Shown here in pieces: positions 19,278 through 27,494 of a stretch of DNA of 64,000 nucleotides (the first letter of the stretch is position 1; the number at the start of each line of letters is the position of its first letter). The notes below the pieces were generated by a model. It was not told the origin of the DNA. It did not search any database and was given only the letters and a program-made list of their open reading frames with translations. Origin of the DNA: Amycolatopsis coloradensis (GTDB lineage: Bacteria > Actinomycetota > Actinomycetes > Mycobacteriales > Pseudonocardiaceae); the NCBI RefSeq assembly GCF_001953865.1, contig NZ_MQUQ01000003.1, positions 261,917 through 325,916 on the forward strand, in the 5' to 3' direction. The position numbers and the translations under genes are program-made.

Positions 19278-22200
19278 GGCCTGCCCCGTTCCACCTCGAC
19301 ATGGGCCGCCAGCGCGCGAACGGTCGGCTCGCGGAAGAAGTCGAGTACCGGCACGGAAACGCCGTACTCGTCCGCCACCTGGCTCAGCACGGTGACGACG
19401 TTCAGCGAGTGCGCCCCGGCTTCGACGAGCGAGCCGCCGAGCGGGACCGGCACGCGCAGCACGTCTTCCCACAGCGCGCGAAGTTCGGCTTCGAGCGGCG
19501 TGGGCGGCGCCTCCGTGCCGTCCACCACCGGTTCACCGGCGGCCGCGTCGCCCGCCTTGCGCACCAGGGCGGCGCGATCGAGTTTCCCGGTGAATCCAGT
19601 CGGTACCGAATCGATCGGGAAGACCTTCGCGGGCACCATGTACCCCGGCAGCCGCCTGGCCAGCGCGGCCCGCACTTCCCCGGGCTCGGCCGGGTCCTCC
19701 GCCGGGACGAAGAACAGCAGCAGGCGCCTGCCCGGTTCCGGTCCGACGGCGGCGACGGCACGCCGCACGCCGTCGAGGGCGTTCGCGGCCGCCTCGATCT
19801 CGCCGAGCTCCACCCGGTACCCGCGGATCTTCACCTGGCCGTCCTCGCGGCCGAGGTAGACGAGCGTCCCGGAGTCGTCGACGAGCGCCTGGTCGCCGGT
19901 CCGGTACTCGCCGTCGACGAACCGCTCCGCGGTGCGTTCCGGGTCGTTCACGTAACCCAGCGCCGGTGCGACACCGCCGAGCATCAGCTCACCGGCGACG
20001 CCGCACGGCGCCAGGTGCCCGGTCACGTCGACGACCCTCGCCGACACCGCGGGCAGCGGGCGGCCGATCGGCGCGTGCACCGGCCACGGCTGGGCGGAGG
20101 CCTCGAAGATCGCGGCGGTGGTTACGTGTGTTTCGGTCGGCCCGTACATGTTCACCAGCGCGATATGCGGCCGTTCGGCGAAGAACCGCTGCACCCCTTC
20201 GTCCGCCACCACCTGTTCGCCCGCGACGCACAGGAAACGCAGGTCCGGCAGCCTGTCCCCGGCCGTCCGCACGGACCGGGTGAACGCCCCGAGCGCGGCG
20301 GACGGCAGATAGACGTGGGTCACGCCGGTCACCGCCACCCGGCGGGCCAGCGCCGGGAGGTCCTGTCGGTCGACAGGACGCCGCGACACGAGCGTCCCCC
20401 CGGCCAGCAACGTCGGCATGATCTCCTGGAACGAGACGTCGAAACCGAGCGGCGCGTACTGCAGGAACCGGGTGTCCGCGTCCATCCGCAGCGCGCCGAT
20501 CTGCCAGGTCGTGAGGTTCGCCAGCGGCGCGTTGGCCATGAGCACGCCCTTGGGCCGTCCGGTGGACCCGGAGGTGAACATCGCGTATACGCCGTACTCG
20601 CGATGGTCGGCCTCGCTCGGTTCCGTCGGGGTGCCCAGGAGTTCCCCGACGCCGAACACACGCGCGCCGGGCACCTCGCCTGTCCCGACGACCGTCCGGC
20701 AGCGAGCCCGCCCGACCATCTCCGCCACCCGTCCGGCGGGGAGCTCGAGGTCGAGCGGGAGATAGCCGGCGCGGCGCGCGAGCACGGCGAGTACCGCGAT
20801 CACGCTGTCGGGCAGGTTGTCGGCCGTGACGCCGACGATGTCGCCGGGGCCGACACCCCGCTCGGCGAGCCCGCCGGTGACGGCGCGGACCCGCGCGGCG
20901 AGTTCGCCGTAGCTGACCCGGGTCCGGCCTTCCTCGATGGCGAGAGCGGCCGGGTCGGCGTCCGCGACTTCGAGCACACGCCGGGCGAAGTCGCAGTCGA
21001 ATCGAGGGGTCCCTTCGAGCGCGGGGACCACCGGGCCGTCGGAAAACAACTCGCGCAGGGTGACGCCGCGGCCGGTGTACGCCGTCCCGGCGATCGCCGA
21101 CCGCAACGAATCGACGTAACCGGAGACGACGGGGCCGGGCAGCAGCCGGAGATCGTGTTCGACCTCCAGTATCCAGCCTTCGCGGCTCGGCCTGACCCAC
21201 AGCAACAGATCGAACTTCGCGGTCCCGTTGCCGTGCTGGCGCATCGACCGGACCGGCGCGTCCGCCGCGGTGGTAACTGGTTCCTGCATGGTGACGAGCG
21301 TGGTGAAGATCGGATTGCGGTTGCCCGCGCGTTCCGGCATCACGTGCCGCGCCACCTTGCTCAGCGGGACGACCGAATCCATGAGAACCCGTTCCACCTC
21401 CGGAAGCACCACATCACAGGCGAAATCGGCGAACGACTGTCCCCAGTGGACATTCACGGCCAGCGGCACGGTGTTGACGAAGTACCCGCACAGGTCGTAT
21501 GCCCGCGGGGTCCGCCGGGTCATCACGGTGGCCCCGAATACGACGGACTCGACGTCGGCGTGCCGCGCCAGCGTCACCGAGTGCAACGCGGAGAAGTAGG
21601 TGAAGGGACTGATCTCCAGCTCCCGGCACACCCGGTCGACCACGCCGGACTCCTCGGCGGTGAGCCGGATCTCCCGGCGTTCACCGGTGAACCCGGTCTC
21701 CACCGGACGGGCCGGTACCGGGTACAGCACGGTCGCCGGTGCCCGGCGGAGACGTTCGGCCAGCGCGGCCGCCGCCGTGTCGGCCCGCTCGGTCCCGGCC
21801 TCGGACAACTGTCTTCCGAGTTCCTCGTCGAGCGCCGCTTCCCGCTCGGCGATCAGGGTTTCCCTGTCGAGCCCTCCCCGCAGCGCGGTGTTCAGCTCGC
21901 TCAGCAGGACGCCGACCGAATACCCGTCGAACACCGAATGGTGCACCGCCAGCACCAGCACGGCCCGGGTGCCGTCGTCGGCGCGGACGTGCACGGCGCG
22001 GACGAGCGGCGGCCGGTCGACCTGGAACACCGTGGCACCCAGCTCGGCGAGCGTGGCGGCGCGGCAGGCGTCGAACTCCGCCGCCGGGACGGCCCACTCG
22101 CCGAACGCCCCGGCGGTTTCCCGGCCCGCCGCGACGAGCAAGCCCCCGCCGTCCTGGCCGTCGACGAGCCCCATCCGCAACGCGGGCTGCACGTCGAGGA

Positions 22201-22375
22201 CCGCGGCGAACGCGGCGGCGAGCGTGTCCGGCGGCAGAGCCGGGTCCAGTTCCGCCTCGACGACGATGTTGTACAGATGCGGGACCGCGACGATGCGGTC
22301 GAGAGCGAGCAGCTCTCGCTGTGCGTCGGTGAGCGGCAGGACGATCGGTCCCGCGCTCCTCAGTTCGCTTGACAT
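19274..22375 (-). CDS. Single-module NRPS, C-A-T
   Basis: A 1033-residue protein with condensation (~10-450), adenylation (~465-945) and thiolation (~955-1030) domains. The C domain has an intact HHSVFDG (145-151). The A domain has MFTSGSTGRPKGV, YGPTETHVTT, YRTGD and GKLDR. By hand alignment to GrsA-A the specificity code reads D-V-Q-Y-C-A-M-V-T-K, nearest to proline codes (DVQxxAxVxK). The carrier Ser is S990 in AGAHSLN. ATG 22375 has GAGGGGAGAAA upstream. With only one module, the C domain's donor must be loaded elsewhere; the adjacent FkbH/ACP pair is the obvious source. The product is then an acyl-prolyl (or similar) thioester. Confidence 0.9.
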   Translation of the reverse strand: MSSELRSAGPIVLPLTDAQRELLALDRIVAVPHLYNIVVEAELDPALPPDTLAAAFAAVLDVQPALRMGLVDGQDGGGLLVAAGRETAGAFGEWAVPAAEFDACRAATLAELGATVFQVDRPPLVRAVHVRADDGTRAVLVLAVHHSVFDGYSVGVLLSELNTALRGGLDRETLIAEREAALDEELGRQLSEAGTERADTAAAALAERLRRAPATVLYPVPARPVETGFTGERREIRLTAEESGVVDRVCRELEISPFTYFSALHSVTLARHADVESVVFGATVMTRRTPRAYDLCGYFVNTVPLAVNVHWGQSFADFACDVVLPEVERVLMDSVVPLSKVARHVMPERAGNRNPIFTTLVTMQEPVTTAADAPVRSMRQHGNGTAKFDLLLWVRPSREGWILEVEHDLRLLPGPVVSGYVDSLRSAIAGTAYTGRGVTLRELFSDGPVVPALEGTPRFDCDFARRVLEVADADPAALAIEEGRTRVSYGELAARVRAVTGGLAERGVGPGDIVGVTADNLPDSVIAVLAVLARRAGYLPLDLELPAGRVAEMVGRARCRTVVGTGEVPGARVFGVGELLGTPTEPSEADHREYGVYAMFTSGSTGRPKGVLMANAPLANLTTWQIGALRMDADTRFLQYAPLGFDVSFQEIMPTLLAGGTLVSRRPVDRQDLPALARRVAVTGVTHVYLPSAALGAFTRSVRTAGDRLPDLRFLCVAGEQVVADEGVQRFFAERPHIALVNMYGPTETHVTTAAIFEASAQPWPVHAPIGRPLPAVSARVVDVTGHLAPCGVAGELMLGGVAPALGYVNDPERTAERFVDGEYRTGDQALVDDSGTLVYLGREDGQVKIRGYRVELGEIEAAANALDGVRRAVAAVGPEPGRRLLLFFVPAEDPAEPGEVRAALARRLPGYMVPAKVFPIDSVPTGFTGKLDRAALVRKAGDAAAGEPVVDGTEAPPTPLEAELRALWEDVLRVPVPLGGSLVEAGAHSLNVVTVLSQVADEYGVSVPVLDFFREPTVRALAAHVEVERGRP

Positions 22376-22400
22376 CGCGATTTCTCCCCTCGATTCGGGT

Positions 22401-24023
22401 TCAGCGCCGGGTGAGCTGCGGAACCCAGTCGCGCACCGGCACGGAGACGGTCGACGGGGCGTCTTTCGCACCGGGCAGCGCCCCGGTCAGCTGCTCGACG
22501 AACATGCGCGCGGGCGCGTTGCGCGCGGTGGGGCGCAACGGAAGCAGCAGTGTCCTGGCGCCCAGCCGATCCGCGTGACCGGCGACGAAGCGGAGCACCT
22601 CGTCCTCGACCCGCCGGTTCAACACGCGGCAGCTCATTAAGAAGACCGGCAGCTCGACGACGTCGCCCCGCTGCCCGGCGACGACCAGCCCGACCGTCCC
22701 GTAGTCGCCGAAGCGGTCACGGACCCGGACCGTCCAGCCCTGGCCGTCCCCGGTCAGCAGCGCACGCAACCGGGGTACCGAGTAGACCTCGCCCGCGAGA
22801 TTGAACTGGGTGGTCCGCGCGGTGAGCTGTGCCGCGCGGTCGAGCCCGTCGTCGGTGAGCTCGGTGAAGGACACCTCGATCGCGCAGCGGTCGAGGAAGT
22901 CCTGGTAGTCGGTGCTCGTCTCGCGGAGCGCGACCCGCTCGCGGCGGGTCGAGTACCAATCGGCCCGCAACCGGTCCTCTTCGGTCACCGACAGCTGGTC
23001 GAAGGCCCAGGTGTGCTCGATCTGCCCGCGGATCCGTTCCTCCGCACGGGAAAGCTCCACGACCGTGACCTCGGGCAGCTGGGCGCGGACGGACGCGCAT
23101 TCGACCGGGTCGTCGTCGACGAAGACGAACGAACTGAGCGCGAGGTCCAGTTCGACCGCCAGTTCGGCGAGGGACAGGGCCTTCGGGTTCCAGCCGATCC
23201 GGTGCGCGGTGACATCGCCCCACGCCAGAACCATGCCGGAGTTGCGCGCGAAGACCTCTTCGACGTCTTCCTGATTGTTCCGGCTGCAAAGGCACAACAG
23301 TTTCCCGTCGGCACGCTGCGCCAGCATGAACTCCTGCAACCAGCGGCGCGCTTCGCCGACCTTCACGCCTGTCGGGCCGTCCTCGCCGCAGATCCCGGTC
23401 CACAGCGTGTTGTCGCAGTCGAGCACGATGACCTTCTTCGGCTTCCCCCAGCTGCTCACGGCCTGACGGACGAGCCAGGTGGCCACCGCTTCGCAGTATT
23501 CGTCGCTGTAGGGCAGATGCCCGATCCGGTCGGCGTACTCGTCGTGGATCTCGGCCACCTCGTACCGCTCCGCCACCCCGTCGAGGGCGATCGGGTACAT
23601 CCCCGGTGTCGCCTCGGCCGTCGCGGTGATCCGCTCGGCCGCCCGCCGCGTCCACCGGGCGAGCTCGGCGTCTTCCGCGGTGGCGGGCGAACTCGGCGTG
23701 ACGGCGACGAACCAGGTGGCGGCCGAACGATCGGGAACGCCGCCGAGCGCGGCGACGAGTTCGTCGACCATCGCGTCGGCACGGTCGCCGAGCCCTTCGC
23801 CGCGAGCGAAGTCCTCCGGCCGCAGCAGCAGGACGTTCACTCCGGTGCCGGCAAGCAGCACGCCGCCGGGATCGTGGAGGGCTTCGAGGACCTGGCCGTA
23901 GGGAGCGACGGTCACCGACCGGCCGGGCGCTGCCTCGCCGAGGACGGTCACCATCGAGGCGGCGACCACGTCGAGGGTGAACGTCCCCGCCGCCGCGATC
24001 CCGGGCTTCGCCGCCGTGTTCAT
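22401..24023 (-). CDS. FkbH-like HAD-IIIC protein (glyceryl-ACP forming)
   Basis: A 540-residue protein. The N-terminal ~190 residues resemble the extra domain of long HAD-IIIC proteins. The HAD domain shows VLDCDNTLWTG (D202/D204 nucleophile pair) and FVFVDDDPVECA. The C-terminal ~380-540 is GNAT-like (TTQFNL, FGDYGTVGLVV). FkbH-family proteins take 1,3-bisphosphoglycerate, remove phosphate and load glyceryl onto a carrier protein. The gene starts in a 4-bp overlap with the ACP gene just upstream, its expected partner. Codon 22640-22638 is TTA (Leu before MSCRV), the rare codon that in streptomycetes makes expression depend on bldA. Confidence 0.88.
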   Translation of the reverse strand: MNTAAKPGIAAAGTFTLDVVAASMVTVLGEAAPGRSVTVAPYGQVLEALHDPGGVLLAGTGVNVLLLRPEDFARGEGLGDRADAMVDELVAALGGVPDRSAATWFVAVTPSSPATAEDAELARWTRRAAERITATAEATPGMYPIALDGVAERYEVAEIHDEYADRIGHLPYSDEYCEAVATWLVRQAVSSWGKPKKVIVLDCDNTLWTGICGEDGPTGVKVGEARRWLQEFMLAQRADGKLLCLCSRNNQEDVEEVFARNSGMVLAWGDVTAHRIGWNPKALSLAELAVELDLALSSFVFVDDDPVECASVRAQLPEVTVVELSRAEERIRGQIEHTWAFDQLSVTEEDRLRADWYSTRRERVALRETSTDYQDFLDRCAIEVSFTELTDDGLDRAAQLTARTTQFNLAGEVYSVPRLRALLTGDGQGWTVRVRDRFGDYGTVGLVVAGQRGDVVELPVFLMSCRVLNRRVEDEVLRFVAGHADRLGARTLLLPLRPTARNAPARMFVEQLTGALPGAKDAPSTVSVPVRDWVPQLTRR

Positions 24024-24307
24024 GCGCGCGCCGCCTCGACGTGCTCGCGGACCACATCGGTGAAGTCCGCAACGGTCGTGTGCGGAGAAAGCGCGTGCAC
24101 GGGGATTTCGACACCGAGTTCGCGCCACAGCCGGGAGAGGACGCGGACGGCGCGCACCGAATCGCCGCCGAGCACCCCGAATCGGCTTTCCGAAGGCACT
24201 TCGGACGCGCCCAGCACCGTCTGCAGGGCCGTCAGTACAGCTTTCCCTACGAGGTCCGGACCACCGTCGGAGTCCACGACCACACCGGAATTCCGGCTCT
24301 GTTCCAT
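24020..24307 (-). CDS. Stand-alone acyl carrier protein
   Basis: A 95-residue carrier protein with the phosphopantetheine Ser50 in VLGGDSVRAVRV and the usual helix pattern after it. ATG 24307 was chosen from the GGAG ribosome site 9 bp before it; the longer open frame upstream runs into the divergent promoter. It is the first gene of the minus-strand biosynthetic operon (ACP, FkbH-like, NRPS, TE, PhzE, PhzC, ATP-grasp). It is coupled to the FkbH-like gene, so it most likely carries the glycerate-derived acyl unit to the NRPS condensation domain. Confidence 0.88.
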   Translation of the reverse strand: MEQSRNSGVVVDSDGGPDLVGKAVLTALQTVLGASEVPSESRFGVLGGDSVRAVRVLSRLWRELGVEIPVHALSPHTTVADFTDVVREHVEAARA

Positions 24308-24551
24308 GGGGCCACACTCCATTAAGTCCTCTGAGGACATTGATTGATCCGTGCCGTCTTCGCGGCGGCGGAAATCGCTCGGCCGCGCTTCAGGCAACGG
24401 CAAAATTGCGAACGAGGACGAGGCTACGACAGGATTCCCCTGCGCCGCAAGCACGTTCATCGGGTAAGCGGCGATGCCATCGACCGACTTTCCCTGTCAA
24501 TAGAAAGTGACATTCCCGCCCCTCCGGGCGGCCTTTCGAGACGGAGCTTCG
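24308..24551. promoter_or_regulatory. Divergent control region of the cluster
   Basis: This 244-bp gap separates the minus-strand biosynthetic operon (ACP first) from the plus-strand MaoC-SDR gene. It holds a perfect 13-bp palindrome, GTCCTCTGAGGAC (24326-24338), placed close upstream of the ACP ribosome site, and AT-richer stretches around 24480-24510. It is the natural target for the cluster regulators (LuxR-type at 26268, LmbU-like at 28307). No -10/-35 pair is clear enough to assign. Confidence 0.5.
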
Positions 24552-26030
24552 ATGCTATTGACCACAGCGGATCTCGCCCTGTTCGCCGAGGCCAGCGGTG
24601 ACCGAAATCCATTGCACACCTCGGCGGAATACGCCCGGCGGACCCCTTTCGGCGGTCCGGTCGCCCACGGCGTGCTCGCCGCCGTGGCCGCACTCGACGA
24701 GATCGCGACCACGGTCACCGTCGGCGGGATTCACGGCGTCGAGGTCGAATTCCGGCAGGCGACGCAGCCCGGCATCACCTACGAAACGGCATTTTCCCGG
24801 GAAGCGGGCGATCGAACACGGGTCACCGTCTCCGATGGCGGGGCATTATGCCTGACCATCACCATCTCGCATGGTGCCGCGGAAGATGTTCCATACCGTC
24901 CGCGGGCAACTCGCCGGGAGCCGCGTGTGGTGACCGCCGATGAACTGATCCCCGGATTCTCGGTCACCGGCGCCTACGGGCCGGGAAGCGCGCTCGACGC
25001 ATTGTGCGAGCGCTGGCCCGCCGCGGCCCGATCACTCGGCCGGTTTCCCCTGACCTGCCTGCTCTGGTGCAGTTTCCTCGCGGGCATGGAACTTCCCGGC
25101 CGCGACTGCCTGCTGAACGGTTTCTCACTGCGCCTCCGCCCGGCCGCGACCATGGGACCACTGGAACTGGGCTACACGGCGGAGGTGGCCGAGTTCGATC
25201 CCCGGTTCGGGTTGCTGACCGTCGAGGGACGCTTGCACGGCGACGCCGCGGCAGGCCCGACGGTGGCCGAAACCACGATCGAGACCCTGGTCCGGCGTCC
25301 GATGCCGGGACCTTCGACCGAACGGCTCCTCGAATTCCTGCCGCGTTCCGAGCGGCTTCGGGGGCACACCTCCGCCGTCGTCGGCGGCAGCCGCGGCCTC
25401 GGCGCGGCACTGGTGCTCGCGCTCGCGAGTCAGGGCGGCAGGGTGCTGGTCGGCCACCGCGGTACCCACGCCGACCTCGCCGACCTCGCCGACCTCGGCT
25501 CGTCACTGGGCGGTGAGGTCGTGTCCTGCGCCGGCGACGCGACCGGCGCGCGGTGGTCACGGGAGATCGCGCACGCCGCGGACCACGCGCTCGATCTCCT
25601 GATCTGCAGCGCCGCGCCGCCCATCCGGCCGCTCCGGCTCGACCCGGCGGGGCTCGACCGCGTCCAGGAATTCGTGGCCACCGCGTTCGCCTTGGTCAGC
25701 GCGCCGATGGCGGGCTTGCTCGGCGCGGTGAGCAAGGCGAGCGGGCGCTGCCTCGTCGTCTCCTCGTCCGCGATCACCGCGCCGCCGTCGGACTGGCCGC
25801 ATTACGTCGCCGCGAAACACGCCGTCGAAGGCCTGACCGGCTGGGCCGCGGCGCACCACCCGGACACGGAGTTCTTCGTGGCACGGCCGGGAATGCTGCT
25901 CACCGAGCAGATGAACACCCCGGCCGGACGGGACAGCGCGGCGGAAGTCGAACCGGTCGCCGCCGCCATGGTGCGCAGGGTCACCGACGCCACGCCCGCG
26001 ACCGGACGACCCGAGTTGCTGACCTGGTAG
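24552..26030 (+). CDS. MaoC-like hot-dog / short-chain dehydrogenase fusion
   Basis: A 492-residue fusion. Residues ~1-110 are a MaoC-type hydratase with an intact Asp-x4-His dyad in SGDRNPLHTSAEY and PFGGPVAHGVLAA. Residues ~130-255 look like a second, degenerate hot-dog. Residues ~265-490 are an SDR with VVGGSRGLGAAL, the Ser in VVSSSAIT and YVAAK. ATG 24552 has GGAG 5 bp upstream. A TTA codon occurs at 24846-24848. The pairing of a dehydratase with a ketoreductase beside FkbH/ACP suggests conversion of glyceryl-ACP to pyruvyl- and then lactyl-ACP, as proposed for the bryostatin starter unit. The SDR could instead oxidise DHHA to 3-hydroxyanthranilate. Confidence 0.82.
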   Translation: MLLTTADLALFAEASGDRNPLHTSAEYARRTPFGGPVAHGVLAAVAALDEIATTVTVGGIHGVEVEFRQATQPGITYETAFSREAGDRTRVTVSDGGALCLTITISHGAAEDVPYRPRATRREPRVVTADELIPGFSVTGAYGPGSALDALCERWPAAARSLGRFPLTCLLWCSFLAGMELPGRDCLLNGFSLRLRPAATMGPLELGYTAEVAEFDPRFGLLTVEGRLHGDAAAGPTVAETTIETLVRRPMPGPSTERLLEFLPRSERLRGHTSAVVGGSRGLGAALVLALASQGGRVLVGHRGTHADLADLADLGSSLGGEVVSCAGDATGARWSREIAHAADHALDLLICSAAPPIRPLRLDPAGLDRVQEFVATAFALVSAPMAGLLGAVSKASGRCLVVSSSAITAPPSDWPHYVAAKHAVEGLTGWAAAHHPDTEFFVARPGMLLTEQMNTPAGRDSAAEVEPVAAAMVRRVTDATPATGRPELLTW

Positions 26031-26267
26031 ACGTCCCGCTCGCCGTGTCCCGCCGCGCGGGACGCGGCGAGCCGGCGCGACAAGACACCTGCCCCCTTAA
26101 GCCGACGAAAGGGGCGAAGGAACTAGCCCATTGGCGTGAAGTTCCGGACCTTACCCCGTAGTCGATGGCGAAGAAATATAGCTATTCGGTAACTTTGCCA
26201 TGATCACTGCCGAAGCAATTGCCCGAAGCTCGACCGAGCATTGACGGGCACGAGGGGGCTTGGGGGC

Positions 26268-27494
26268 GTGTCAAGGAATGTCCGACTGCATGGGCGCGCG
26301 AAAGAATGCCGCGAAGTCGAGCGACTTCTCTCCGGTGTCGACGAGGTTACCGGCCAGATAATACTCATCGAAGGATCGCCGGGTCTCGGCAAGTCAAGCT
26401 TCCTGCAGAAAATCCGTATCATGGGAATCGAAATGGGATTCCGGCTCGCCCCGCGTACGCTGAATCTCTTCGGTTCCGCGCAGGGGCACTGCGCGGCGCG
26501 CTCCTGGTTCGACGAGCAGCCGAAGAAACAGCCGCTCCTGTTGCTCGTCGACGACGCGCAGCTCGCGGCACCGGACACCATCCGGCAGCTGAACTGGCTG
26601 AATTCGGAACTCGTCACCCGTCCGCTGGTGATCGCGCTCGCCCGTATTCCCGGGATGGGCGGGCCGGAAATGAACCGTCTGCTCGCCAGGAACAGTCCGC
26701 ACGTGGAACGGCTGGCACTCGGACCGCTCGACCGGGCGGCGGTGCGGTCGCTGCTGGACGATCTGCTCGACGCCGCTCCCGACGCGCGGCTCCTGGCCTT
26801 GGCCGACGACCTCGGTGGCAACCCGCGCCTGATCGTCGACCTGGTCACCGGGCTGCGGGCGGAGCGCCGACTGGAAGTCTCCGGCGGCTGCGCGCGGCTG
26901 TCGTCGAACGCGGTTCCCCGACGGCTCCGGACCACGCTCATCCACATGGTGCGCAGCCTCACCCCGGCCACGCGCCAGCTCGTCCAGGTCGGTGCCGCGC
27001 TCGGGCCGAGTTTCCGGCTCGCCGACGCGGCGAAGCTGCTGCGTGCGACCCCCGGCGACCTCTTGCTGGGCGTCGACGAAGCCGTCGCGGGCGGGCTTCT
27101 CGTGGAAGACGGCGGACGGCTCGCCTTCCCCGGCAGGCTCCTCTGGCACGGCGCCACGGAATCCGTGCCCAACAGCGTGCTCACGGCCATCAAAGCGGAA
27201 CTGCCGTCGCTGCCCGCGACCGGCGCGGGCACCGTGCCCGGCCAGGACGAAGCGGGTGAAGCGGAAGAACCGGCACGCACCGCGGCCACCGAGATGCCGG
27301 GGTGGGCGGACCTGACCGACACCGAACGGCAGGTCGCCAGGCTGGTCGGCGCCGGGATGACCAACCGCCAGGTGGCACGCGACGCACGGATGTCCAGCCA
27401 TACCGTGAACTACCACCTTCGCGGCATCTACCGAAAGCTCCAGATCCGCTCCCGCGTCGACCTTGCCAGGCTCATCTACCAGAACGGGCCGTGA
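26268..27494 (+). CDS. LuxR-type regulator with N-terminal ATPase (short LAL-like)
   Basis: A 408-residue regulator. A Walker A loop GSPGLGKSS lies at ~36-44 and a Walker B-like LLLLVDDAQL at ~90-98. A winged region follows, and a C-terminal LuxR helix-turn-helix at ~345-400 (LTDTERQVARLVGAGMTNRQ, then SSHTVNYHLRGIYRKL). Typical LAL regulators are about 900 residues; this one lacks the long middle part. GTG 26268 is chosen (G-rich ribosome site), since the upstream TTG adds residues unlike the family. Its end overlaps the convergent PhzD-like gene by 23 bp. It is probably an ATP-responsive activator of the cluster. Confidence 0.85.
   Translation: MSRNVRLHGRAKECREVERLLSGVDEVTGQIILIEGSPGLGKSSFLQKIRIMGIEMGFRLAPRTLNLFGSAQGHCAARSWFDEQPKKQPLLLLVDDAQLAAPDTIRQLNWLNSELVTRPLVIALARIPGMGGPEMNRLLARNSPHVERLALGPLDRAAVRSLLDDLLDAAPDARLLALADDLGGNPRLIVDLVTGLRAERRLEVSGGCARLSSNAVPRRLRTTLIHMVRSLTPATRQLVQVGAALGPSFRLADAAKLLRATPGDLLLGVDEAVAGGLLVEDGGRLAFPGRLLWHGATESVPNSVLTAIKAELPSLPATGAGTVPGQDEAGEAEEPARTAATEMPGWADLTDTERQVARLVGAGMTNRQVARDARMSSHTVNYHLRGIYRKLQIRSRVDLARLIYQNGP

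Noticed and set aside
18908..22372. A 1154-codon plus-strand frame opposite the NRPS
   Set aside because: Shadow frame; the minus-strand NRPS has all core motifs in order.
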